NCBI GenBank assembly: GCA_945863085.1
Contig: CAMBCD010000157.1
Coordinates: 1-6,487 of the forward strand
Length of the DNA stretch: 6,487 nt
Direction: 5' to 3'
Source: Bordetella parapertussis
GTDB taxonomy: Bacteria > Pseudomonadota > Gammaproteobacteria > Burkholderiales > SG8-41
Shown: piece by piece, positions 1 through 6,349 of the stretch
Numbering within the stretch: position 1 is the stretch's first letter
Layout: the number at the start of each line of letters is the position of its first letter
Translations under genes and position numbers: made by a program
Notes under the pieces: generated by a model
What the model saw: the letters and a program-made list of their open reading frames with translations, nothing else
The model's database searches: none
Told to the model about the DNA's origin: nothing

Positions 1-37
1 CGGGAAACTGGCCTGCACTTCATTGTGTCGTTAATCC

Positions 38-46
38 GGAGGAGGA
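38..46 (+). promoter_or_regulatory. Strong Shine-Dalgarno for the first Bug receptor
   Basis: The purine run GGAGGAGGA is followed by six bases (ACATCG) and then the ATG at 53. It is the strongest ribosome binding site in the window. It fixes that ATG as the start and rules out the overlapping ATG at 25, which lies in a different frame and upstream of the site. Most other genes here have weak sites or none, so this receptor is probably translated efficiently. Confidence 0.8.
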
Positions 47-52
47 ACATCG

Positions 53-1006
53 ATGCGTACCATTTTGGCTGTGATGCTGCTGGCTCTGTGCCAGTTCAGC
101 CAGGCGCAAACCTGGCCCGTCAAACCGATCCGCGTACTGGTCGGATTCGCGCCGGGTGGCACGACGGATGTGTCGGCGCGCTTCACCAGCGATATCGTGT
201 CACGCGAACTCGGACAATCCGTCATCGTCGAAAACCGGCCCGGCGGCGCCGGCAGTCTGGCACTGGAAGCGCTGGTGCGCGGCCCCCATGACGGCTACAC
301 CATTGTCATCGGCTCCGATTCGTCCTTTTACCAGCCGGTCATCAACCCTGCGCTGTCGTACCGGACGGAAAAGGACCTGCGTCCGATCACCATCCTCACC
401 AACCAGCCCATCGTCATTGCCGTGCATCCATCCCCCGGCTGGAAATCCGTCGCCGACCTGCTGAAGGCGGCCAGATCGCAGCCGGGACAGATCGCCTACG
501 GACTGTCCTCCGCCACCGGCACCCAGGCTGTGGCTGCCGGCATTTTCTTCAGGATGGCCGGTGTCAAGATGATCGGTGTTCCGTACAAAGGCGGCGGACA
601 GGCCGTGGTCGATCTGGTCAGCGGCCACGTTCCAGTGGCGGTGCTGGGTTCGGCGCCGCTGATGCCGCAGGTGAGTGCCGGCCGGGTCAGACTGCTGGCC
701 GTCACTTCAAAAAACCGGGCCAAGGCGCTGCCCGATGTCCCCTCTCTTGCCGAACTGGGTTACCCCGGCATGGATATCGCGCAATGGTTCGGCGCGGTGG
801 CGCCGGCGGGCACACCCACCGAAGTCGTCGCGCGCCTGTCGGCCGCCTACAACAAGGCACTGTCCGATCCGAAAATGGTGCAGCGCCTGTTTGATGCCGG
901 GCTGGAGGCGGTCGGCGGCACGCCGGAGAACATGGGAAAACGCATGACCGCGGAAACCCTGATCTGGTCAAAAGCCGCCAAGGAAGCCGGGCTCGGCCAA
1001 AAATAG
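53..1006 (+). CDS. Bug/TctC-family periplasmic solute-binding receptor (tripartite tricarboxylate transporter type)
   Basis: This is a 317-residue periplasmic substrate-binding protein of the Bug (TctC) family, the extracytoplasmic receptors of tripartite tricarboxylate transporters. They capture small carboxylates or related solutes for a TctA/TctB membrane pair. Residues 1-18 form a signal peptide (Arg2, hydrophobic core, SQA cleavage before QTWP). Family hallmarks are visible in order: KPIRVLVGFAPGGTTD (24-39), ENRPGGAG (60-67), DGYT (80-83), VPYKGGG (176-182) and LAVTS...LPDVPSLAE (215-234). The length is normal for the family (about 300-330). The start is set by the GGAGGAGGA site at 38-46. 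No tctA or tctB gene lies in the window, so it is an orphan receptor, as is common in Burkholderiales, and its ligand cannot be read from the sequence. It converges with the next gene, 17 bases away. Confidence 0.93.
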   Translation: MRTILAVMLLALCQFSQAQTWPVKPIRVLVGFAPGGTTDVSARFTSDIVSRELGQSVIVENRPGGAGSLALEALVRGPHDGYTIVIGSDSSFYQPVINPALSYRTEKDLRPITILTNQPIVIAVHPSPGWKSVADLLKAARSQPGQIAYGLSSATGTQAVAAGIFFRMAGVKMIGVPYKGGGQAVVDLVSGHVPVAVLGSAPLMPQVSAGRVRLLAVTSKNRAKALPDVPSLAELGYPGMDIAQWFGAVAPAGTPTEVVARLSAAYNKALSDPKMVQRLFDAGLEAVGGTPENMGKRMTAETLIWSKAAKEAGLGQK

Positions 1007-1023
1007 ACTTTTGCTGCACAAGG

Positions 1024-2010
1024 CTAGTTTTTTACCGGCACGATCCCGGCCGCCCTGATCACGGCGGCCCATTTCACCAGTTCGGTGCGCACGCGGTCGC
1101 CGAGTTCACCCGGCGTGGAGGGCTCGACCTCGGCGCCCTGCGCAAGAAAACGCTCACGCAGGTCGCGCTGGCTGAACATCGCGGTGATTTCCGTGCTGAG
1201 CTTGTTGACCACCACGCCGGAAGTCTGCGCCGGCGCAAACATCGCAAACCAGCCCACGGCTTCGTAACCCGGGATTCCCGCCTCCAGCATGGTCGGCACC
1301 TGCGGCGCCGCCGCCGCGCGCTTGATGCTGGTCACCGCCAGCGCCCGCACCCGTGCCGCGCGCATGTGCAAATGCGCCGTGGTGAGGCTGCCGAACATGA
1401 TCGACACCTGCCCGCCCACCAGTTCGAAAACCGCCGGCGAACCGCCCTTGTACGGCACATGGGTCAGGAACAGCCCGGAGCGCTGTGCAAACAGCACCGC
1501 GGAGAGATGGGCGGAGGTGCCGATGCCCGACGATGCGTAATCAAGTTCATGCGGTCGCCGCTTCGCAAACTCGATCAACTCGCGCACCGAGCGCACCGGC
1601 AGCGAGGGATGCACGATCAGCACGCTGGGCACCGTGGCCACCATCGCCACCGGCGCGAAGTCCCTCAGCGTGTCATACGGGATGCGCGTCCACAACGAGG
1701 GATTGGTGACATGCGAGGTGTAGGCCATCAGCAGCGTATAACCGTCGGGAACAGCCTTGGCCACCATTTCGGAACCGATCAGGCCGCCGGCGCCGGGCCG
1801 GTTATCGATGATGACCTGCTGCCCCCAGGCTTCGGTGAAACCCTGGCCCAGCGCGCGCGCGAACACGTCGGTGGCGCCCCCCGCGCTGACCGGCACGACG
1901 ATGCGCAGCGTCCGGTTCGGGTAATTCTGCGCAAGGGCATCCGGCGCCATCAGGCTTGCGGCAAGCGCAGACAACAGCAGCACGGCAGGCATGGACGCGG
2001 TGATTCCCAT
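1024..2010 (-). CDS. Second Bug/TctC-family periplasmic solute-binding receptor
   Basis: This is a 328-residue orphan receptor of the same Bug (TctC) family as the gene at 53-1006, but clearly not a recent duplicate, because matches are confined to family signatures. These are LRIVVPVSAGGATDVFAR (35-52), DNRPGAGG (69-76), DGYT (89-92), VPYKGGSPA (185-193), LAVTS (224-228) and PQVPTMLEAG (236-245). A hydrophobic N-terminus ending ALAQ (25-28) before NYPNRT looks like a signal peptide with cleavage near residue 27 or 28. The start is less certain. The ATG at 2010 has no Shine-Dalgarno and the n-region lacks a basic residue. An internal ATG at 1992 also lacks a ribosome site, and an in-frame stop lies upstream, so no longer form exists. 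No transporter membrane genes are adjacent. The ligand is unknown; carboxylates are typical of the family. Confidence 0.92.
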   Translation of the reverse strand: MGITASMPAVLLLSALAASLMAPDALAQNYPNRTLRIVVPVSAGGATDVFARALGQGFTEAWGQQVIIDNRPGAGGLIGSEMVAKAVPDGYTLLMAYTSHVTNPSLWTRIPYDTLRDFAPVAMVATVPSVLIVHPSLPVRSVRELIEFAKRRPHELDYASSGIGTSAHLSAVLFAQRSGLFLTHVPYKGGSPAVFELVGGQVSIMFGSLTTAHLHMRAARVRALAVTSIKRAAAAPQVPTMLEAGIPGYEAVGWFAMFAPAQTSGVVVNKLSTEITAMFSQRDLRERFLAQGAEVEPSTPGELGDRVRTELVKWAAVIRAAGIVPVKN

Positions 2011-2072
2011 CGAAACATTGTAATCCGCAGGAACGGCTGATCACGGGAAAGAATAGTGGCAAAGAATCGCGT

Positions 2073-2078
2073 TAAAAT
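2073..2078 (+). promoter_or_regulatory. Possible -10 element upstream of the small ORF and cysteine desulfurase
   Basis: TAAAAT matches TATAAT at five of six positions and lies about 55 bases before the ATG at 2133. It sits in the only AT-richer stretch of the 122-base divergent spacer (2011-2132). At a 17-base spacing the upstream hexamer is AGAATA, a poor -35, so this is a weak prediction. The spacer must hold promoters for both divergent genes. Confidence 0.3.
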
Positions 2079-2132
2079 CGCCGGAATCAATCACACCATC
2101 CGCAATTCCACCCTGCTCACACCGTCACACCC

Positions 2133-2381
2133 ATGACTACACCGAAACTCTTCGACGACGAGCTGCAGGATGCAATGCAGCAACTCTATGACGAAACCAT
2201 CGAAGCGATGCAGCTCGCCAAAGTGAGTCCGGATCTTGACGACCTGTCGGCGACTTTTGCCGTGGCGCTGCTCAAACTCGGGCTGGCAACCGGTTTCGTC
2301 GAACAGCGGCATCCCGGCTTCGCCAAAGAGGTCGAAGAAAAACGCCAGCGCGTGATCGCCGCCCTGACACAGAAACACTGA
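2133..2381 (+). CDS. Small acidic protein of unknown function upstream of cysteine desulfurase
   Basis: This encodes an 82-residue protein that I do not recognise. It is rich in Asp, Glu, Gln and Leu. The N-terminal half (about residues 6-31) and the C-terminal part (about 64-80) look like amphipathic helices, with a hydrophobic patch ([14 protein letters not shown], 42-55) between them. There is no signal peptide, cysteine or obvious metal site, so it is probably a soluble cytoplasmic protein. No Shine-Dalgarno precedes the ATG. The stop lies 20 bases before the desulfurase ATG on the same strand, so the two are probably co-transcribed. It could be a partner or regulator of the desulfurase, but only position supports that. 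It is judged real because it fills the gap up to the next start and has protein-like composition. An overlapping - strand ORF is less convincing. Confidence 0.65.
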   Translation: MTTPKLFDDELQDAMQQLYDETIEAMQLAKVSPDLDDLSATFAVALLKLGLATGFVEQRHPGFAKEVEEKRQRVIAALTQKH

Positions 2382-2401
2382 GGCCATCGCATCAAAACCA
2401 T

Positions 2402-3559
2402 ATGATCAAAACCCCGATTTACCTCGACAATTCCGCGACCACCCCGCTCGATCCTGCCGTGGTCGCGGCCATGCTGCCCTGGCTGACTGAACAATTCGGC
2501 AACCCGGCGAGCAGTTCGCATGCCTTCGGCCACGCCGCCAGCCGGGCCGTCGAAACCGCGCGCGACGAAGTGGCCAGGCTGGTTCACGCCGATCCCCGCG
2601 ACATCGCCTGGACCTCGGGCGCCACCGAATCCAACAACCTCGCGATCAAGGGTGCCGCCTTTGCCATGCAGAAGCGCGGCAAACACCTGGTCACCGTGCA
2701 GACCGAACACAAGGCGGTGCTCGACACCATGCAGTGGCTGGAGAAGCAGGGGTTTTCGGTGACCTGTCTCGCGCCGCAGAAAAACGGCCTGCTGGATATC
2801 GAAACCTTCCGCGCCGCGCTGCGGCCGGACACCGTGCTGGCCTCGGTGATGCTGGTCAACAATGAAATCGGCGTGATCCAGGACATCAATGCTCTCGGCG
2901 CAATCTGCCGCGAGCGCGGTGTGCTGTTCCATGTCGATGCCGCACAGGCGACCGGCAAAGTGGCGATAGACGTGGCGCAACTGCCGGTGGACCTGATGTC
3001 GCTGACCGCGCACAAGACCTACGGCCCCAAGGGCATCGGCGCGCTGTACGTGCGCCGTGCGCCGCAGGTGCGCGTCGAGTCCCAGATGCACGGCGGCGGC
3101 CATGAACGCGGCCTGCGTTCGGGCACGCTGGCCACGCACCAGATTGTCGGCATGGGTGCGGCCTTCCGCATCGCCGGTGAACTGATGGCGGCGGAAGTGC
3201 CGCAGTTGCGCGCGCTGCGCGACCGCTTCTGGAATGCGATCCGCGATTTGCCCGGCGTGCTGCTCAACGGCGACTTTGAACAACGCATCGCCAACAACCT
3301 GAACATCAGCCTCGACATCCCGAACTGCGATTCGCTGGTCACCACCCTGACCGACATCGCCGTGTCATCGACCTCGGCCTGCTCCACCGGCGGCGTGTCG
3401 CATGTGCTGCAGGCACTGGGCACGGACGCGGCGATGGCCGGCAATTCGATCCGCATCACCGTCGGCCGCTTCAATACGGTGGAGGAAATCGACTGGGCCG
3501 TGGATTACCTGCGGCGCAAGATCGAAGACTGCCGCGCGGGACGCCTGCGCGCAGCCTGA
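2402..3559 (+). CDS. Cysteine desulfurase, IscS/NifS type (class V aminotransferase fold)
   Basis: This is a 385-residue PLP enzyme that removes sulfur from L-cysteine as an enzyme-bound persulfide, giving alanine, for Fe-S cluster or thio-cofactor assembly in the cytoplasm. It aligns along its length with E. coli IscS. Matches are [13 protein letters not shown] (6-18), FGNPAS (32-37), [14 protein letters not shown] (71-84), TEHKAVLDT (101-109, His103 stacking on PLP), HVDAAQ (177-182, Asp179), [16 protein letters not shown] (204-219, PLP Lys205), [14 protein letters not shown] (229-242) and the catalytic-cysteine loop SSTSACS (322-328, Cys327). The loop after Cys327 appears about two residues shorter than in E. 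coli IscS. The C-terminus stops roughly 20 residues early, removing the tail that in IscS helps bind IscU. No iscR, iscU or iscA is adjacent, so a stand-alone or specialised desulfurase is likely. The Shine-Dalgarno is weak, with only GAGG at 2380-2383, 18 bases upstream. Confidence 0.95.
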   Translation: MIKTPIYLDNSATTPLDPAVVAAMLPWLTEQFGNPASSSHAFGHAASRAVETARDEVARLVHADPRDIAWTSGATESNNLAIKGAAFAMQKRGKHLVTVQTEHKAVLDTMQWLEKQGFSVTCLAPQKNGLLDIETFRAALRPDTVLASVMLVNNEIGVIQDINALGAICRERGVLFHVDAAQATGKVAIDVAQLPVDLMSLTAHKTYGPKGIGALYVRRAPQVRVESQMHGGGHERGLRSGTLATHQIVGMGAAFRIAGELMAAEVPQLRALRDRFWNAIRDLPGVLLNGDFEQRIANNLNISLDIPNCDSLVTTLTDIAVSSTSACSTGGVSHVLQALGTDAAMAGNSIRITVGRFNTVEEIDWAVDYLRRKIEDCRAGRLRAA

Positions 3560-3591
3560 CCACTGCACTTCCCCACACAGGAACGCACAAA

Positions 3592-4389
3592 ATGCTCCTC
3601 CCGCTCATCGGGCGCAACATCGCCTATGACCTCGTCGGCCCGGAAAACGCGCCGGTCGTGGTTTTTTCGCACTCCCTCGCCGCCGACCTCGGCATGTGGG
3701 CGGAACAGGTGCCGGCACTGGTCGCCGCCGGTTAACGCGCACTGCGCATGGATTTGCGCGGCCACGGCGGCAGCGGTGCGCCGCCCGGACCGTACACCAT
3801 CGACCAGCTTGCCGACGACGTCATTCTCGTGCTCGATGCCATCAACGAAAAACAATGCCATTTCGTCGGCCTCTCGATCGGCGGCATGATCGGCCAGTCG
3901 CTCGGCATCCGTCACCCGGACCGCGTCAAATCCCTGATGCTGTGCGACACACAGGCCGCCTCTCCCGCCGATGCGGCCTCACGCTGGGGTCCGCGCATTG
4001 AAGCCATACTGAAAGCCAATTCACTGGAGCCGATCGCCGATGCGACCATGGCACGCTGGCTCACCGCCGACTACAAAAAAGCGCATCCAGCCCGCTGGCA
4101 GCAGATCCGCGACACCATCGCCGGCTGCACACCGGCCGGTTACATCGGCTGCGCCAAGGCCATCGGCAACTTCAATTTCATCAAGCAGCTGCCTTCGGTC
4201 AAGACGCCGGCACTGGTCGTCTGCGGCACCGACGATCCGGCCGGATCACCCGAAGAGGTCAGGCACATCGCCAGCCTGTTCGGTAACGGCCGCTACGGCG
4301 AATTCGTCGGCGCACGCCATCGGCCCAACAGGGAACAGCCCGATGCGTTCAACGCGATGCTGATCGACTGGATCGGCACCCATGATTAA
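3592..4389 (+). pseudogene. PcaD-like alpha/beta hydrolase (3-oxoadipate enol-lactonase family) interrupted by an in-frame stop
   Basis: Read through the stop, this is a 265-codon alpha/beta hydrolase closely resembling 3-oxoadipate enol-lactonase, which opens the enol-lactone in the protocatechuate/catechol beta-ketoadipate pathway. The ATG at 3592 follows AGGAA (3579-3583). The first 47 codons encode the normal N-terminus, including the oxyanion-hole region SHSLAADLGMW (26-36). Codon 48 is TAA (3733-3735), between VAAG and RALRMDLRGHGGS. The frame does not shift, and a single change from TAC or TAT (Tyr) would explain it. Downstream, GLSIGG (nucleophile Ser95), GTDD (Asp215) and His243 remain. 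The His loop reads GARHRPNREQP where the family usually has something like GAGHLSNLEQP, which may be further decay. Reinitiation at ATG 3748 would give 213 residues without the first strands and oxyanion loop, so activity is doubtful. It follows the desulfurase by 32 bases. A sequencing error at one base is the main alternative. Confidence 0.85.
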
Positions 4390-4412
4390 AAACAAATACT
4401 GATGCCGGGCTT

Positions 4413-4949
4413 TCAGGGGGTGCGCAAGGCTTCCTGCACATTGAGAAAACTGTGGTCGCAGAAACCAGGCTCGGCCAGGGCCTGCAGTTCCTCGTAAACC
4501 GCGTCCGGATCGCGCAACACCCGCGCATCAAAGTGACGCGCATTCACCGCGCCATAGTTGATGCAGCTGCCCTGCACATCGCGCTCCAGGCAGGCGTAGA
4601 TCGTCGTCACCACGTACATGCTGCCGCTGCGTTCGATGTAATGCAGGTATTTTTTGCCGCTCAGCAGCTGTGCATCGCGCGCGCCGGCGCGCCGGGTATC
4701 GATCGAGCGTACATTGTCACCGCCCCGCCGCTGGTAATGCGTCAGTGAATCCGAGCGCCCTTCCACCAGCAGCCGGTCGCCGGTGCGCGGGTCGATATCA
4801 TATTGTTTGTAAAACGCGCAATGCACGAAGGGGCTGCGCGCGATGGCGTCGAACCGGTCCGTGCCCTGCGCCGCTGCCGGCGCACTCGCGCCTGCTGCCA
4901 GCCCCAGCAGGGCACAGCACCATACTCCGCTTGTCATGACGGACCTCAT
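4413..4949 (-). CDS. Predicted secreted protein of unknown function with four cysteines
   Basis: This encodes about 178 residues and no family is recognised. The ATG at 4949 gives MRSVMTSG followed by a hydrophobic stretch and an Ala-rich APAAAQ end, a plausible Sec signal peptide cleaved near residue 27; no lipobox is present. The mature part has four cysteines (44, 120, 129 and 164 from this start), an even number compatible with two periplasmic disulfides. It also has several aromatic-rich beta-like segments, such as KYLHYIERSGSMYVVTTIYA. The start is ambiguous. The open frame extends back to an ATG at 5015, but that version has a charged, non-signal N-terminus and overlaps the promoter of the divergent gene. 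The ATG at 4937 has a better Shine-Dalgarno (GAGG, 4944-4947) but loses the only basic residue of the signal. The gene converges with the hydrolase pseudogene (23-base gap) and diverges from the hydro-lyase operon. Confidence 0.7.
   Translation of the reverse strand: MRSVMTSGVWCCALLGLAAGASAPAAAQGTDRFDAIARSPFVHCAFYKQYDIDPRTGDRLLVEGRSDSLTHYQRRGGDNVRSIDTRRAGARDAQLLSGKKYLHYIERSGSMYVVTTIYACLERDVQGSCINYGAVNARHFDARVLRDPDAVYEELQALAEPGFCDHSFLNVQEALRTP
4944..4947 (-). promoter_or_regulatory. Candidate Shine-Dalgarno that could move the start of the secreted protein to 4937
   Basis: On the - strand GAGG is followed by six bases and then ATG at 4937. The upstream ATG at 4949 overlaps this site and has no ribosome site of its own. 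The site favours the shorter start, while signal-peptide charge favours the longer one. Confidence 0.4.
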
Positions 4950-4991
4950 CGCAAACCAGTGTGCACCCGCGCTCCGTGGCTGTCCATCGCC

Positions 4992-5020
4992 TTGACAGCG
5001 CGGCGCGGGGAACATAGCCT
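4992..5020 (+). promoter_or_regulatory. Sigma-70-type promoter of the hydro-lyase operon
   Basis: A perfect -35 hexamer TTGACA occupies 4992-4997. Seventeen bases later TAGCCT (5015-5020) is a poor but correctly placed -10, matching TATAAT at three of six positions. Transcription would start near 5027, giving a leader of about 18 bases that contains GGAG (5036-5039), five bases before the ATG at 5045. A strong -35 with a weak -10 would be consistent with an activator-dependent promoter, but no clear operator dyad is seen. Confidence 0.5.
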
Positions 5021-5044
5021 CGGACAGTCATTTCCGGAGTCCCG

Positions 5045-6334
5045 ATGTCCTCACCCACCCCCCCGTTGACTGCAGTAGAAAAGGTGCTCGCCGCCAAAAG
5101 CGGGCACAGCGCCGTGAAGCCCGGCGACGTGGTCTCCCCCGACCCCGACTTCATCATGATCCACGATGGTGTGGTGATGGGCGCCAAACGCGAACTCGAC
5201 GCGCTGGGCATCAGTCGTCTGGCGACGCCGGACAAGGTGCTGATGGTCACCGACCACGACGTGATCTACGGCAGCCCGCGCGCGGCAGAACGCGGCGCCT
5301 TCAACCGCAAGGCCGCGGCGCAGTGGGGCGTGAAGAATTTCTTTGATGTCGGCCGCGGCGGCCACGGCCATATTTTCCCGATGGAGTCCGGCCTGCTGCT
5401 GCCGGGCATGTTTTATTTCGACAACGACCGCCACGCCACCAACGCCGGCGCCATCGGCGCCTTCGGTTTCCGCATGGGCAGCGAGATTTCCCGTGTGCTG
5501 GCCACCGGCACCAACTGGGTGATGGTGCCGAAAACCGTGCGGCTGACGTTGCGGGGACAATTGCAGCCCGGCGTCCATGCGCGCGACGTCGGTTTTTATT
5601 TTGCGGCGATGCTGCAACAGGGCAAACTCGAAGCCGACCTCGATTACCGTGTGCTTGAGTATGCCGGCGACCTCGACCAGTTCGACCTCGCGTCGCGCGC
5701 CGCGCTGTGTTCCACGCCGACCGAAATCCGCGCCTACGGCGTGTTTGTGCCGCCGTCGAAGGCGATCCTTGAACAGGCAAAATCCCGTGCGCAACGGCCG
5801 TTCACGCCGGTCTATTCCGATGCCGGTGCGAAGTACGATGCCGACCTCGTGCTCGACATCTCCCGGCTGGAGCCGCAGGTGTCGCTGCCGGGCAACGTCG
5901 AGAATGCGGTGGATGTATCGCAGGTCGCAGGCACGGCGATCGACCACGCCTTTATCGGCTCCTGCGGCTCCGGCATGTGGGAAGACATGACGACCGCTGC
6001 CGCGATCCTCAAGGGCCGCCGCCTCGCAGCCAATGTGCGGCTGTTCATAGCGCCCGGCTCCGAAGCCACCAACCGCCGGCTGGCAGCGGAAGGTTTGCTA
6101 GGCATATTCATCGAGGCCGGCGCGGTGATGCTGCCCCCCGGCTGCGGCCCCTGCAACGATGCGGTGATCGGTCCGGTGCATTCGGGTGAAGTGTCGATTT
6201 CCACTGCGACCAACAACAATGCCGGCCGTTTCGGTGCCAGGGACGCAAAACTCTATCTCGGCAGTCCGGCTACGGTGGCCGCATCCGCAGTGGCGGGCAA
6301 AATCGCCGATGCGCGCAAAATGAATTTGAACTGA
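5045..6334 (+). CDS. Aconitase/isopropylmalate-dehydratase-family hydro-lyase, large subunit (divergent LeuC-like)
   Basis: This is a 429-residue large subunit of a two-subunit [4Fe-4S] hydro-lyase of the aconitase superfamily, which dehydrates or hydrates hydroxy-di/tricarboxylates. Length and layout match the LeuC/HacA/DmdA group. The three cluster cysteines are present: Cys307 in IGSCGSGMWEDM, and Cys367 and Cys370 in PPGCGPCND. APGSEATNRRLAAEGLLGIF (336-355) and LATGTNWVMVPKTVRL (152-167) are family-typical. Several active-site motifs are altered. GRGICHQ of LeuC reads GRGGHGH (103-109), DSHT reads DRHAT (128-132), and the NRNFxGR segment reads NNNAGR (390-395). Function is therefore assigned to the superfamily only, not to leucine synthesis. 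GGAG at 5036-5039 sets the start. The small subunit follows 15 bases after the stop. Possible substrates, by family analogy, include citramalate, methylated malates or maleate-type acids. Confidence 0.88.
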   Translation: MSSPTPPLTAVEKVLAAKSGHSAVKPGDVVSPDPDFIMIHDGVVMGAKRELDALGISRLATPDKVLMVTDHDVIYGSPRAAERGAFNRKAAAQWGVKNFFDVGRGGHGHIFPMESGLLLPGMFYFDNDRHATNAGAIGAFGFRMGSEISRVLATGTNWVMVPKTVRLTLRGQLQPGVHARDVGFYFAAMLQQGKLEADLDYRVLEYAGDLDQFDLASRAALCSTPTEIRAYGVFVPPSKAILEQAKSRAQRPFTPVYSDAGAKYDADLVLDISRLEPQVSLPGNVENAVDVSQVAGTAIDHAFIGSCGSGMWEDMTTAAAILKGRRLAANVRLFIAPGSEATNRRLAAEGLLGIFIEAGAVMLPPGCGPCNDAVIGPVHSGEVSISTATNNNAGRFGARDAKLYLGSPATVAASAVAGKIADARKMNLN

Positions 6335-6349
6335 AATTCAGGAAAACTT

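Noticed and set aside
2..34. Possible tail of an upstream gene ending in TAA at 32-34
   Set aside because: Only ten codons are visible and nothing in them is recognisable, so a coding call cannot be supported.
999..1035. Possible terminator between the two convergent Bug receptors (CAAAA...TTTTG, then a T run)
   Set aside because: The stem is five AT-rich pairs with no GC core, and the T run belongs to the end of the opposite gene.
1366..2040. 224-codon + strand open frame inside the second Bug receptor
   Set aside because: It is very rich in Arg, His and Gln and antisense to a receptor with full family signatures.
2186..3283. Long 365-codon open frame on the - strand opposite the cysteine desulfurase
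   Set aside because: It is antisense to a gene with every conserved desulfurase motif. Its translation is low-complexity and rich in His, Arg, Gly and Gln, typical of a GC-rich shadow frame.
4950..5015. Extended N-terminus of the secreted protein starting at ATG 5015
   Set aside because: The extra 22 residues are charged and unlike a signal peptide, and they would overlap the TTGACA promoter of the divergent operon.
5051..5947. 298-codon open frame on the - strand opposite the hydro-lyase large subunit
   Set aside because: It is the antisense shadow of a gene with clear Fe-S and family motifs, and its composition is not protein-like.
5045..6334. Calling the hydro-lyase large subunit leuC
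   Set aside because: Several residues conserved in isopropylmalate dehydratase are changed and no other leucine biosynthesis gene is in the window, so a leu name would overstate the evidence.
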